From: Planoprotostelium fungivorum
Taxonomy: Eukaryota; Evosea; Variosea; Cavosteliida; Cavosteliaceae
DNA: 64,000 bases
Direction: 5' to 3'
Assembly: GCA_003024175.1 (NCBI GenBank)
Contig: MDYQ01000037.1
Coordinates: forward strand, 1-64,000
Position 1 is the first letter of the stretch, and the number at the start of each line of letters is the position of its first letter. Shown here piece by piece: positions 44,146-54,561 of this stretch. The notes beneath the pieces were generated by a model. That model did no database searches and was not told the origin of the DNA. It was given only the letters and a program-made list of their open reading frames with translations. Made by a program: the position numbers and the translations under genes.

Positions 44146-45547
44146 ATGCAACGATTACTGACAACTGCTCACTCCTCCCTTCGATACGCTAACACAGCAC
44201 CCAAAGTGAGTTGGTTAGAGAACACTTGTCTTTTGATAATCCAATAGCAAAATGCAAGGACCGGCTTTGATGTAGTGTTAGCCACACGTCCTATTTTCAA
44301 TAGAAGATATGCTTTCTCCTCGACCAAAGCATCACAAGATAGAAAGAGGAGACATCATGAACAACAACAAGCTGAATCAGCAGCGAAAGGTGGCGACTCA
44401 TCAAGCGACAGTGAGTCTGAACGTTTATGCACATCGGTTGATGTGATATCATAGAAGTCAAGAATCGTGCGGTCTACCTCTTTTGGATTCTCCCCGCCAT
44501 CACATTCTTCCTCGGCTCGTGGCAGGTTCGAATCCCATCACAGTGACCATCTTCTAATGTCTTCCAGGTCTCTCGCCTCCAATGGAAGAAGAAACTCATC
44601 CAAGAGAAAGAGGACGCACTCGATCTCGAACCTCTATCCATACCACCCACAGAGTGTGCCATCCATCATCTCCCGTTCATCTCATCATACATCTGATCGA
44701 GCGCAGCGAGATCGATCGTGCAGACTTTGAGAACAGAAGGGTGAAATGTGAAGGAGAATTCATTCACTCTTTAGAACTACCCATCAGTCCACGTACCATG
44801 GAGGGCAGGCCCGGCACCTGGATCGTCACACCTTTCCGCCTCACCGATGGGTACGAAATCCCCACGAAATTTCACTGACACGCAACAGTCGCATCATACT
44901 GGTCAACCGTGGCTGGGTGCCGCTCGTCTACAACGAGGCAGAAACGAGACCGAAAGGGCAGATCAAAGGCAGAGTTGAATTGGATGGTATCGTGAGGCAC
45001 ACGGTGAAGGTGAGATGGTTGATTGTCATCGAGGGGTGACGTCTAAAAGCCCACGTCGATGTTTACTCCTGAGAATGTACCGGAGAAGAACCAGTGGTAT
45101 TGGATCGATGTGTCTGAGATGGCGAGACTGGCGTCGAGTGTGTTGGGGGAGGAGGTCACGCCGTTCTTCTTGGATCAATGCGGTGAGAGCATCATCATCA
45201 TCATCATCATCGATACGGGGCAACGTGGACATCATCATCATCGATGTATCCTTGAGATTATGCATCACCACTACGACTCACTTTGATCGACACGAATACA
45301 TCCACATCATCACATCATCTACATCACAGCTGTCTACATCATCGACACCATCACCATGCGACGTCTTCTCATCTGAACACCTTCTGAATGTCCATCAGGT
45401 TCGAATCGCCCGACGAAATATCCCGCCGCCTTCCCCGCCGAAGTCCACATCCGAAACGATCATCTCAGCTACATCATCACCTGGTACACTCTAACCGCAG
45501 CCCTTTCCTTCATGACGAGGGCCATGATCAAGAAGCGAGTCTATTAA
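44146..45547 (+). CDS. SURF1: Cytochrome c oxidase assembly protein SURF1
   Basis: Inner mitochondrial membrane protein required for complex IV assembly. The first exon MQRLLTTAHSSLRYANTAPK is a plausible presequence. TM1 and the family signature come next: FWILPAITFFLGSWQVSRLQ, WKKKLIQEKEDALDLEPLSI. Then ADFENRRVKCEGEF, GTWIVTPFRLTDG, IILVNRGWVPLVYNEAETRP, KGQIKGRVELDGIVR, FTPENVPEKNQWYWIDVSEM, TPFFLDQCG, VHIRNDHLSYIITWYTLTAA and a short C-terminus RAMIKKRVY, ending at TAA 45545-45547. About seven introns, including a CATCATCAT-rich one near 45184-45398. The order and length match SURF1 throughout. Confidence 0.9.
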
Positions 45548-45970
45548 ACGTCTCATGTTTCATCTTGCATCTTACACATGCCGATCGTGGTGTGTGTGAA
45601 CGAAGAACGTAGTCTATATTAGGACAAGGCCGGCGAATTGAAGAGCTGTTCTATTCTATTTTTTGTAAATGGAGCTTGGGAAGATCTCACTCAGTTTTCT
45701 ATCAAAATATTCCATGTGAACCTCTTAATTCAGCCCGTAGGGTGAACTGTGCTACTCTACAGCCCCTGACGATGCTGCGTCTGTCTGTGGGGTCAGGTAG
45801 GTGCGGCGTTAGGCGTACTGAGAATTCCGTTTGCAAGCGTTAGTGGGGTAGACTATGCATTTCCGGAGTTATGGTGACGATTAATACGATGACATCGGGG
45901 GAGCAACGAATCTTAGCAACAGCGTTCAGATCGAAACAGCAGAGAGTTGATGCTTCCGTGATAAAGAGGC
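45548..45970. other. Intergenic region
   Basis: About 420 bases between SURF1 and the hybrid histidine kinase, both on the plus strand. No repeat, RNA gene or coding pattern seen. Confidence 0.5.
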
Positions 45971-48900
45971 ATGGACGCTCATAAAATGATGCGAGACTGG
46001 TTGGAAGCACCCAGACCGTTCGATGACGAAGACAGATTGCAAGATTTGTATTCGTATATGGTGAGAAAAGAGATGCTTCTCTGTCTTTAGAGAAAGATCC
46101 CCCTCTGGCAATTAATCCTCGTTCGTATGACTAACATTCATCCAGTTACTAGACTCTCCGGATGATATGGAATTTGATAGAATCACGAGCTTATGCGGCA
46201 GAATGTTCGACGCTGCATCCGCTGGTATCACATTGGTCGATCGAGACCGACTATGGATCAAATCAGCATGGGGCGTCCCCGTTTTCAAAGAATCACCCAG
46301 AAAACCGTTCTGTTCGTTTACTATTTTAGAAGACAGAGTCCTCGTCGTTGAGAATGGTCCAGAGGTGACATACATATAGTCGCCCAAACACTCATCCTTA
46401 CAAGGACGAAGCATTCAGATGTCACCCCATCATTACACAAGCTGGCATCAACTTTTACGCCGGAGCTCCTTTGAAGACAAAGAAAGGTGACCGTAACACA
46501 TGCATTATCACGTACCCTTGGCTCATCACAAATAGGCTTTCGCGTTGGAACCATTTTCATCTGTTCGGTGACTCCCCGGATCTTCGATGAGAAGGAGAAG
46601 AAGATGTTGGCAGATCTAGCTGCCATCACCGTTCAAGCCATGGAGTTGAGAGTCCACAACATCCAAGAGAAGAAGAAGGTGACATCACATCCACACGTGA
46701 CATCATGATGTTCATCTTCCCCAGCAAGAGGAGATGTCCAGGCGGGCCGTCGCCCTCGCGAAAGACAACGACATGCTGTATCAAGCCTTAGACACGTTCC
46801 CCGATGGTACCTTTCTATATTCCTTCCAACAAAAGAAGATGTTATTCGTGAACGGCAGCCTCTTGCACATGACCGGTAAGCAACCTTTTGGCGGGAAAAA
46901 TTCCCAGAATGCTCTCCACAGCTGAACAATACAGGGAGGACGGAAGAAGAGAGTCACAGAGAGGACCTGCACCTGTCCGAATTCATTCACTTCGACGGGG
47001 TGAGGATTTATATCCTTTTATTCTCCGTCTACAACGCGGCAGGTCATCCCCTCCGCCTCCAACGTCACCGAGGAATTCCAATGCACTCTCGGAGGTTCAA
47101 ATATTTGGTCCCATCTACACGTCGCCCCGGTCTCGAATTACGAGGGAATTGTTTTCGGAATTTTGACGGATATTACACGAAAGAAAGAAGATCAACTCTT
47201 ATATGAGAAGAATCAGAGAGAAGTCGTCATCGCTGCCGAGGCCAAGACGGCATTCCTCGCCAACATGAGTCACGAGATACGGTGAGCGGCCACAATATTT
47301 GGTCCTCCCCCCTCACCCCCACAGTACCCCCCTCAACGCCATCTGTGCCTCTTCCGAGTTGCTGCAGACGACTGTGATGAGAGAGCAGAGAGAACTGGCT
47401 GAGATGATTGATTCGGCCGCGCACACTCTGTTGGCTTTGGTCAACGATATTTTTGATTACGGAGAGATACACGCGGGGAGGGTCGATTTGCATCCGACTC
47501 ACTTTGACCTCAGAGATTGTTTAGAAGGTGAGAATATATAGACATACATCATCGTGTTCGTGTTGCATGATGCGCCATGATGATGATGACGATGATGATA
47601 GGATGTATGGATATGTTACATCCGAGAGCAGCAGCGAAAGGTCTGCCCATGCACTTCTCCATGACATCAGGTGTTCCAAGGAGAGTGTTTGTAGATGAGG
47701 CCAGACTCCGACAGATATTAATCAATCTCATCAGGTAAAACCCCCAACACGATCACTTCATCCTACATGACATCACACTATGATATCTCATCGCGTCACT
47801 TGACGCATCAGATTGTCCTCCGTGATATCATACCTATGACATCACACTACGACATCACACCATAACACACTATGATATCACGATGATATCACACCTACGA
47901 CATCACACCATGACATCACGATGACATCATACAGTAACGCCATCACCTTCACGCACAAGGGAGAAGTGGAAATTTCAGTCGATCGAGTGTCAGATTCCCT
48001 CATCTTCTGTGTCAGAGACACAGGCATCGGCATAGAATCAGAGCACATCCTCAGACTCTTCCAAAACTTTACTCAGATCGATCCGTCCCGTACGCGTCGG
48101 TACGGCGGAACGGGATTGGGACTCGCCATCAGTGAGTCTCAAATCATTTTCCCGCCCAAATCGAACATCTCGCCAGGTCAAGGCCTCGCGACGGCGTTGA
48201 AGGGGTCGATTTCGGTTCAGAGTGTGAGACATTCTGGTAGTGCTTTCACTCTGTCTATACCCTTCGAACAATCTGACGTGCCACGGACTGTCGACAAGAG
48301 AAGATTGTCGACACCCTCATCATCACTCACACCCATCATGGTCATCACGAGAGGGGCTGCCGCGAGAGAAGTCACTTCTGCTCTCCGTTTCATCGGGCGA
48401 TCAAACTACACCGTTGTAGATGAACCCTCGGAGATTCCGAAATCCGCAGTGTACTCCATCATCCTGACGGAAGATCCCGAAGGTGACGAAATTTCGTCGG
48501 GATTTCTTCGTTCTGAGGAAAGACAGCGTGCGGAGGACTCCGCAAACCCATCGTCAGGTTGGGATCATCGAGATCTGAATTAGAGAAGGACCATTTGACG
48601 TGGCCTCTAAAGGCAGCGACGGTCAAGAGGGTCTTAGACAACATTACCAACGGTCTCCTGTCTGAAATCAGGAGAAACAGCGAGGTGAGATATTTTGGAA
48701 AGTCGAGATTTTAAAGGGGCTCGTTGTAGACGGGCGACGCACCGGGCTCACCTTCCATGCAGCCACCGAATAAGATGAGACGGCGAATATCCATTCTAAT
48801 CGTGGAGGACAACAAGGTCAATCAGAAGGTGAGATGACACATTCTATTTGTCACATCTGTCCACCTATCATAAGATGTCACATGTGATGTCATATGCGAT

Positions 48901-49467
48901 ATCTTACGTGATGTCATATGCGATATCTTACGTGATATCACATGCGATATCTTACGTGATGTCACATGCGATATCTTACGTGATATGACATGTGATGTCG
49001 TTGGCTAGAAAGAGTAGACGCTAAAGATGATAGGTACTGAGCAACATGTTACGATCTCTAGACTACAGAGCAGACATCTCAGAGAATGGTTTAGAAGCTG
49101 TCAAGAAAATAGAAGACCAACATTACGACATCGTATTCATGGACCTACAGGTTCCTGAGACGTCTCGATGAATTTTCACTGAAATTTCACAGATGCCCGT
49201 GATGGACGGACTGGAAGCGACGAGAAAGATCCGGGAAAATTCCGCGGTCCACCAGCCTCAGGTGGGTCACGTGATCTGTATCCCCCCCGCTCATCTACAT
49301 CGTTGTAGATCATCGCGGTGACTGCAGATGTACTTCACGGCATCGAAGAGCAGTGCAAATCAGCTGGAATGCAGGGCTATATGGCTAAGCCCGTTCGAAA
49401 GCATCAGATAGAGGAGGCCATAGAGAGGATAGAAGAGGGCGGCTCAGAATGGTTGAGCTACCACTGA
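45971..49467 (+). CDS. Hybrid histidine kinase (GAF-PAS-HisKA-HATPase-REC)
   Basis: Cytoplasmic two-component sensor, with no membrane segment seen. After MDAHKMMRDWLEAPRPFDDE comes a GAF domain (LLDSPDDMEFDRITSLCGRM, ITLVDRDRLWIKSAWGVPVF, INFYAGAPLKTKK, GFRVGTIFICSVTPRIFDEK), a coiled linker and a PAS domain (MLYQALDTFPDGTFLYSFQQ, KKMLFVNGSLLHMTG). The H-box is FLANMSHEIRTPLNAICASS (phospho-acceptor His, about 47270). The ATPase part has LRQILINLISNAITFTHKGE, CVRDTGIGIESEHI and TRRYGGTGLGLAI. The receiver domain has ILIVEDNKVNQK, FMDLQMPVMDGLEATRKI (phospho-acceptor Asp, about 49141) and GYMAKPV, ending at TGA 49465-49467. All catalytic motifs are present. About sixteen introns; the one within the receiver domain is repeat-filled. 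Confidence 0.9.
47755..47933 (+). repeat. ATGACATCACAC-type simple repeat within a kinase intron
   Basis: Irregular repeats of TATGACATCACAC/ACGACATCACACC and GATATCA fill the intron between the exons encoding LRQILINLI and SNAITFTHKG of the hybrid kinase. Confidence 0.6.
48886..48992 (+). repeat. 24-bp tandem repeat with internal palindromes
   Basis: Four to five near-identical 24-bp units, each ACGTGAT(G/A)TCA(T/C)ATGCGA followed by TATCTT, in the roughly 200-nt intron at about 48829-49031 of the hybrid kinase gene. GATATC, CATATG/CACATG and ACGT are all self-complementary, so the array can fold on itself. The repeat units abut with no unique spacers. Confidence 0.8.
49293..49310 (+). repeat. 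Complete intron palindrome (variant)
   Basis: ATCTACATCGTTGTAGAT at the 3' end of the predicted intron before IIAVTADVLHGIEEQ in the receiver domain of the hybrid kinase. Confidence 0.8.
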
Positions 49468-49616
49468 AGATATCGTGTAAAGAGGATCGAGAGGCTCGGT
49501 TGTACAAAGAGAATCCATAAACGACAAGTGTTGGCGTAATGTAGATGTGTCTTCATCTTGAGATCATCATCGACAGCTTCACGTGAGATGATGTTCTTTC
49601 GATATTTGTCAATGTT

Positions 49617-50739
49617 TTATTCTGTTAATTCACTCATCTCTGGTTTGTGTCTTAATTCGAGACGATGACTGATTTGCCCACTTCCTCCATACGTTGATGA
49701 GACGCACTCTCCCACGATGAAAGCACCAACTGATTTCCTGGAAACCAAATAGTCTCCAGTTAATCCCTCTCCGAATGTTCCTGTCTTCGATCAGAATCCA
49801 AAGACGATCATCATCTCACCGTCAATAAAGAAGGCCGAACCACGATGAGCTCTTTCAACGTAGAGCCTGCCACTCTGTGTCTCCTCTCTTCATTCCACAG
49901 AGAAGGTGAAGGGTCGTCTTGTTCAGCCGGCCACGTCCAGCCTGCGGCATCGTAATAGAGTCTGTCCATGGCCAACTTGTCTGCGTGAGGTGCTTTCATG
50001 AGAATGGAGGAGCTTCCAAGCGTAGGGTAGAGCGGCGTGACCTTTCCGTCCGATTCCGGTGGAGGACACGACGATGAGACGGGCCGATGGTGTGTGACGA
50101 TGGACGATTGGAATGAGGATGGAAGCGGTCTCTGTGCAGAGATCGTTGTGATCGTTGATGAAAGCCGGGGGGAACCATTGAAACGAGGGGACGCCACCTG
50201 AGAAGTATCAGAGACGGTGAAGATGAAACGTGTGATTCACCGATGGATGTGTTGATGGTGGTCACAGGGCCGTGTTCAGAGGCAACTTTGAGAGCGCGAA
50301 TGATGTCATCTGATACGGTCGCATCACCCTGACACAATGTGACGAGACCTTTCGAAGCTGCGTCGGCCATCACGTTGGATTCTGTGAATTGTTCGACATT
50401 TCTGAGAAGAAGAGTGACGTGATGCCCCCCAGCCAAACCACACCCGCGAGATCCTCCCAAGATGAGGATGGATGTCGTACCAATCGATGCCACATTGTGT
50501 AGTTCTTGTTCTTGGAGATTGCTTTGTGCATTTCTAACGGTGCATTGTGTGTCGCCGAATGTGACGGCCCGATCCGGGAGATGAACCGCCGATGCAACTC
50601 TCGGCGAAAGCAGTACCATCGGCTCTGGAACTTCATTAACCAATTCAGTGATAGACTGTGGTCCCGTGAGAGAAATCAAAAGAGTGGGATTGTATTTGTA
50701 GTTCAAGTGCAGTTGTGAACGAGCAGAACGTGTGATCAT
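49617..50739 (-). CDS. NAD(P)-binding Rossmann-fold protein (NmrA/atypical SDR-like)
   Basis: Likely oxidoreductase or NAD(P) sensor of the atypical short-chain dehydrogenase group. After a long N-terminal extension (MITRSARSQLHLNYKYNPTL...), the nucleotide-binding strand and loop read TTSILILGGSRGCGLAGGHH, then VTLLLRNVEQF, TLCQGDATVSDDIIRALKVA and VTTINTSIG. The C-terminal half has PHADKLAMDRLYYDAAG, LKELIVVRPSLLT, TGTFGEGLTGDYLVSRKSVG and FIVGECV, a typical NmrA-like ending, stopping at TAA 49617. Introns at about 50200-50242 and 49784-49820. Between GxxG and GHHV the usual helix of about ten residues is missing, so the cofactor site may be impaired. The N-terminal extension may conceal an intron. 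Confidence 0.6.
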
Positions 50740-51163
50740 AAATCATCCCGACAGTGTGTTTGCTAAAGTCACCTCAAGAAGGGTGAAACAGTACGCTCGT
50801 TCAATGATCACTCTCCCATGAATAACACCGCTTCTCTATACCGAAAGGGTGGCTCTTGCTTGTATCAAATACAGAGGCTTCTTGTTTCCCTTCGAACTAC
50901 TATCTCGGCTCCGTAGGTATGTGGGCAAGTCAGGCTTTGTGTGTCAAGCAGCATCGAAAAGTCGTTATCCGCACACCTTTGTGAAGTATCTGGGATCATC
51001 CAGCAACAACTGGTATTACCGCGAGTGGTATTTCATCCCGGTTCGGGCCGCTCCACGATAGATACCACACCATGCCACGTTAACAAGCGCCAATTTTAAG
51101 CCACTCTCGAGCCTCATTTTATATTCAACCGTAGGACTGAAAGACAATCATCAGAGAAGCAAC
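50740..51163. other. Intergenic region upstream of the first cysteine-rich peptide gene
   Basis: No gene supported. An open frame at 50849-51061 has no ATG start or family pattern. The proximal promoter of the peptide gene lies at the right end. Confidence 0.5.
51112..51130 (+). promoter_or_regulatory. Putative core promoter element shared by the two peptide genes
   Basis: CCTCATTTTATATTCAACC, 34 bases before the ATG at 51164. Almost the same string (CCTCATTTTAAATCAACC) stands 14 bases before the ATG of the paralog at 58482. The TTTATA/TTTAAA core is TATA-like. Its role is inferred from conservation only. Confidence 0.5.
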
Positions 51164-51502
51164 ATGAAGGTAGCCATCGTTTTAGCCGTCGTCTTTTGTC
51201 TGGCCGTTCACGCTGCAGACATATCTGGTGACTTCCCTCAACCTCCCTATAACATCATCCATCCAGTCAATGACGGCACCATCACTTCTCTCACCTGCCC
51301 CGACAACTGTGGCAACCCCAGATCAAAGTACTGCCTGTGGAACGCAGACATCCAAGATACTTGCTCAGCCACCTATGAAGAGAAGAGAGCCGTGGAGGAG
51401 AAGAGACAGGGAGGATGTGCTCAGTTTGGAGCGTGTGGACCTGTGTGTTACTCGAATGGACAAGGAGGCTATGCATGTGGATGTGTCAGCTGCGGAAAGT
51501 AG
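51164..51502 (+). CDS. Secreted cysteine-rich peptide precursor 1
   Basis: Intronless 112-residue precursor. Residues 1-17 form a signal peptide (MKVAIVLAVVFCLAVHA). A pro-region follows with four Cys (45, 49, 57, 67) and the block SKYCLWNADIQDTCSATY. Dibasic sites EEKR occur at 72-75 and 78-81. The C-terminal 31 residues, starting QGGCAQFGACGP, hold six Cys spaced C-x5-C-x3-C-x9-C-x-C-x2-C. This fits a secreted precursor cut after Lys-Arg by a Kex2/furin-like protease, leaving a disulphide-rich peptide with N-terminal Gln that could become pyroglutamate. Cleavage is inferred. Role unknown: signal, antimicrobial or structural. Its closest relative is the gene at 58482-58820. It lacks introns, unlike most neighbours. 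Confidence 0.85.
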   Translation: MKVAIVLAVVFCLAVHAADISGDFPQPPYNIIHPVNDGTITSLTCPDNCGNPRSKYCLWNADIQDTCSATYEEKRAVEEKRQGGCAQFGACGPVCYSNGQGGYACGCVSCGK

Positions 51503-51777
51503 TTGCACCTTCTCAATCGAATATTGTAGCAATAAATCAGCATGCTGATACGAATGCCAGTCTTTCATTTAATCGATCGGTGATCACGATGGACCTCCAT
51601 TCGATGACGATGATGTCACGTGAGACATCTCTTCGATAGGGAGTTGAGTTCATATGAAAGAAGCATCTCGCGATCTCGTTTAATGATTCAACTTGTCTAT
51701 AACGTTCCCGTCGTGAGCGTTCGGTGTCCATGAGTGTGTCCAGTACGTAAGAGAGAAGCTTCCCATCTGTCCCGTCA

Positions 51778-53255
51778 TCAGTCCATCATCTTCGACACCA
51801 TCGCGATCGACATCACCTTCTCTAAATCCAACCTCTCCTTACACACTTTCGTATCGAACTCGCTGCTCTTCAAACTACAAGCCTTCTTCACTGGATTCTT
51901 CTCTTCCAGATTCCAGTGATAAGGAAACACGACAAAGTAGTTTAAGAGGGCGAGGCTGTGCTTGCTCTGTCGGTCTCCCTTGACTGACGTGCGAACAGAT
52001 TCATCCTTGTCTACTTCGTCCCAGACTGCCTTAGAATCATCTTGGCCGTAAAGCTTTCTGTATTTGAGCCAATTGGACCACAAGACAGATGGACCGGTGA
52101 CCTATAGAGGATGAGTGGATGAGACGGAGATGATGGGCGATGATGTGATGATGTCACGGGTGGATGGTGAGATGATGGGGTGAATGTGTGATGTGATGGT
52201 GTGAATGTGTGATGTGAGATCATGTGATGTGTGATCATGTAAGAGATGATGATGATAAAAAGAATAATAATATAGATCTCACGTGTTCTGGCATCCCCCA
52301 ACTTCCTTTGTTTGCCTTGGCATGGATGAGTGACATCAGCCAGAAAGGATGTTCTCTATCTATACTGGCCATCCAAGCGTTGGGTACACTGTGTTCCCAG
52401 TGAAAGTTGTCACCCATGGCCCCCACCATGGCGATCTTTGTGCCTTTGTGAATGGGAGAGCTCTCATTTGGGAAGGTCCACTTCTCGGGGTTCTTCTGCA
52501 TGTCTTCGTAGAGGATGTCGAGAGGACGAACGTTCTCCGAGTCCAGATCGGCGTACACTCTGTTCGAATGAGAAAGTGGATGGAATATGATGATGGACAC
52601 ACCCTCCGTATCGATACATGTACATATGTCTGGCCAAGTCTGCACGATAGATGTTGCCACTGAATCCTTGGAAAGTGTCGTAGAACCATGGGAAGAATCT
52701 CTTGCACAGCTGCTCGTTGTCCGCATCGGTCCACAAGACCCACACCCAGCCCGGATTTTGAACTCTCCACGTCTTACTCCACAATGCAAATTTCGATGGA
52801 GGATTGGAATCTTTCCAGCTCTGATGGACGATTCTCGGTATGACGTCCTTATCGGGGTCGAGAGCCATCAGATCTTTGGCAGACATGATCTTGGCTTCGT
52901 TCGTTGCTTCCTCTTTTTCTTTCTCATCTTTAGAGGATGGTGTCGCCACTACTGTTGGTGACTGAACAACATCCTCTATTGGTTTGTTGAGAATGGGTGG
53001 CGTTGCATCTTGTGGAGGTAATACTGGAGCTGGCTGTTTGTGACCCGCGTGATTGTCATCGTAGACAGGTCTCTCTTGAAGGTTTCCTGGGTTGGCCTTG
53101 CCTCTTGACGGCTCTTTCTGCTCTTCGGGGCGATTGCTCGTCGTGAGATATCTCAATTGGAGGTAGTAGATGAGGAGAAGAGCGAAGAGGATGGCGACAT
53201 ATCTGTATCTAAACCACCCTCTTGAAGTGCTCTTTGCATTCCTCCGTTGAAACAT
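51778..53255 (-). CDS. OCH1-like glycosyltransferase (GT32), type II membrane protein
   Basis: Golgi-type sugar transferase, probably mannosyl. A short cytosolic N-terminus (MFQRRNAKSTSRGWFRYR) is followed by a signal anchor (YVAILFALLLIYYLQLRYL), then a Pro-rich stem. The catalytic domain begins IPRIVHQSWKDSNPPSKFAL and continues WVWVLWTDADNEQLCKRFFP, NIYRADLARHMYMYRYGG, then, after an intron at about 52562-52618, VYADLDSENVRPLD, which holds the DxD metal-binding motif. SVPNAWMASIDREHPFWLMS and VTGPSVLWSNWL follow, ending at 51778. A second intron (about 52103-52280) is rich in GTGATGTGATG-type repeats. The donor sugar cannot be told from the sequence. Confidence 0.87.
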
Positions 53256-53634
53256 CCGAAATAATAATGAGACGTGGTCATCCTAAAATTGCGAAGGTTT
53301 TATTCGACATCACCAATAACACGATGGCCTCACAGATAGAACTCGACATCGTTCGATACTCACATTCTTTGTGTTTCACTCATCCATTGCGATTAGATTA
53401 TCGCACATCAATTCAATGTTCTGAACATTTCTAGACAGAAGTTGTGTCTCTATCTCGCCTCGGTGCGGCGAGGGTGGTGGCTAACGCACAGAATCTCCTC
53501 GAAATGGTTTCTTTATGAGAAAGCGGTTGTTCATGGCAGCTGTTGTGTTTTCCGGCCTTCGTTTTTTTTCTCCGTGAGGAACCACTGGAAACGGCGTAGA
53601 AGCATCAGCAGAAAACAAAAACAGCAACAGCAAC
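53256..53634. other. Divergent promoter region
   Basis: Between the divergent glycosyltransferase and LITAF-domain genes. A plus-strand short frame at 53222-53434 has no family pattern. CAGCAACAGCAAC just before 53635 is probably the 5' UTR of the LITAF gene. Confidence 0.45.
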
Positions 53635-54327
53635 ATGGGACAAGGACCAGAGCCAACATATCCAGGCGCCACCGCTCAATCATATCCCGAGCCAAACGGT
53701 CAGGCTCAAGCATATCCCCAACAGCCATACCCTGAACCATATCCTCAAGGACAACAGTCATATCCACAAGGACAACCCCAACCTTATCCGGAGCCATACC
53801 CCCAAGGACAAGGATACCCACAGGGTGCTGCATACCCCGTCGGAGGACAGCCTCAAGTGGTGAGTTACGATCTAATGATGTCGAAATGCATCTTCTATAA
53901 TACCGATGGAAGGATGTTCATTCGTGACAGGTTTATGTGACCACCGAGACAACTTCATCTCCCGGAGTAGCTCCTACGCCTGTCATCATCCACCACACCC
54001 AAAGCTGGGGCGAAGTGTGAGTTGCGTTTGCATTTTGTGATCGTCTAATGTTCTTCATAGTCCTCAGAACCACCATTGCCAATTCTGTGGAGCTCAAGTG
54101 GTCACTCGAGTGACCCATGAAGCTGGTCTCCTCGCTTGGTTGGCTTGCGGTGAGATCTCTTTACGTCTCTCCATCTCCGTCTGATTCATTGTCAAGGCGG
54201 TCTCGCTTGTGTCGGATGCTGGATGGGATGCTGTCTCATCCCGTTCTGCGTCGATGGATGTCTAGATGTCCATCACCACTGCCCCAACTGCAGCCGAATC
54301 GTAGGAACTAAACGCCGTATTCAATAA
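53635..54327 (+). CDS. LITAF-domain (SIMPLE-like) protein with Pro/Gln/Tyr-rich N-terminus
   Basis: Peripheral membrane protein of late endosomes or lysosomes in the families studied. The N-terminal third is repeats of PYPEPYPQGQ (53640-53860), typical of LITAF/CDIP N-termini carrying PPxY-like contacts. After two introns (about 53860-53931 and 54015-54059) comes the LITAF domain: HHCQFCGAQVVTRVTHEAGL, a hydrophobic Cys-rich insertion (CGGLACVGCWMGCCLIPFCV) and HHHCPNCSRIVGTKRR. The two CxxC knuckles that bind zinc are both present. It ends FQ-like (RRIQ) at TAA 54325-54327. Confidence 0.85.
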
Positions 54328-54561
54328 ATCGTGTATATCTAAACCATGCAATCATCATCTAAACTAATTCATCGAAAGAACATGTTTCCTATACTGCAAC
54401 TCATATAAAACATTACACTTGGACGTCACTATGTCATCAATGTCGAAACGATCATCCAATCACACACGAACATCATGAAGAATCTTCTTTCTCTTCATTT
54501 ATTATTCCAAGAGCCCAGACAAGAACCTACATCCATTTAGAAGAGAAGGAGAGATGAAAGC

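Noticed and set aside
44524-44540. GGTTCGAATCCC resembling a tRNA B box
   Set aside because: It lies in a SURF1 intron; no A box, acceptor stem or cloverleaf fits around it.
48886-48992. CRISPR-like array
   Set aside because: The 24-bp units abut with no unique spacers and sit inside an intron of a eukaryotic gene.
50849-51061. 70-codon frame upstream of peptide gene 1
   Set aside because: No ATG start, no family pattern and no splice structure.
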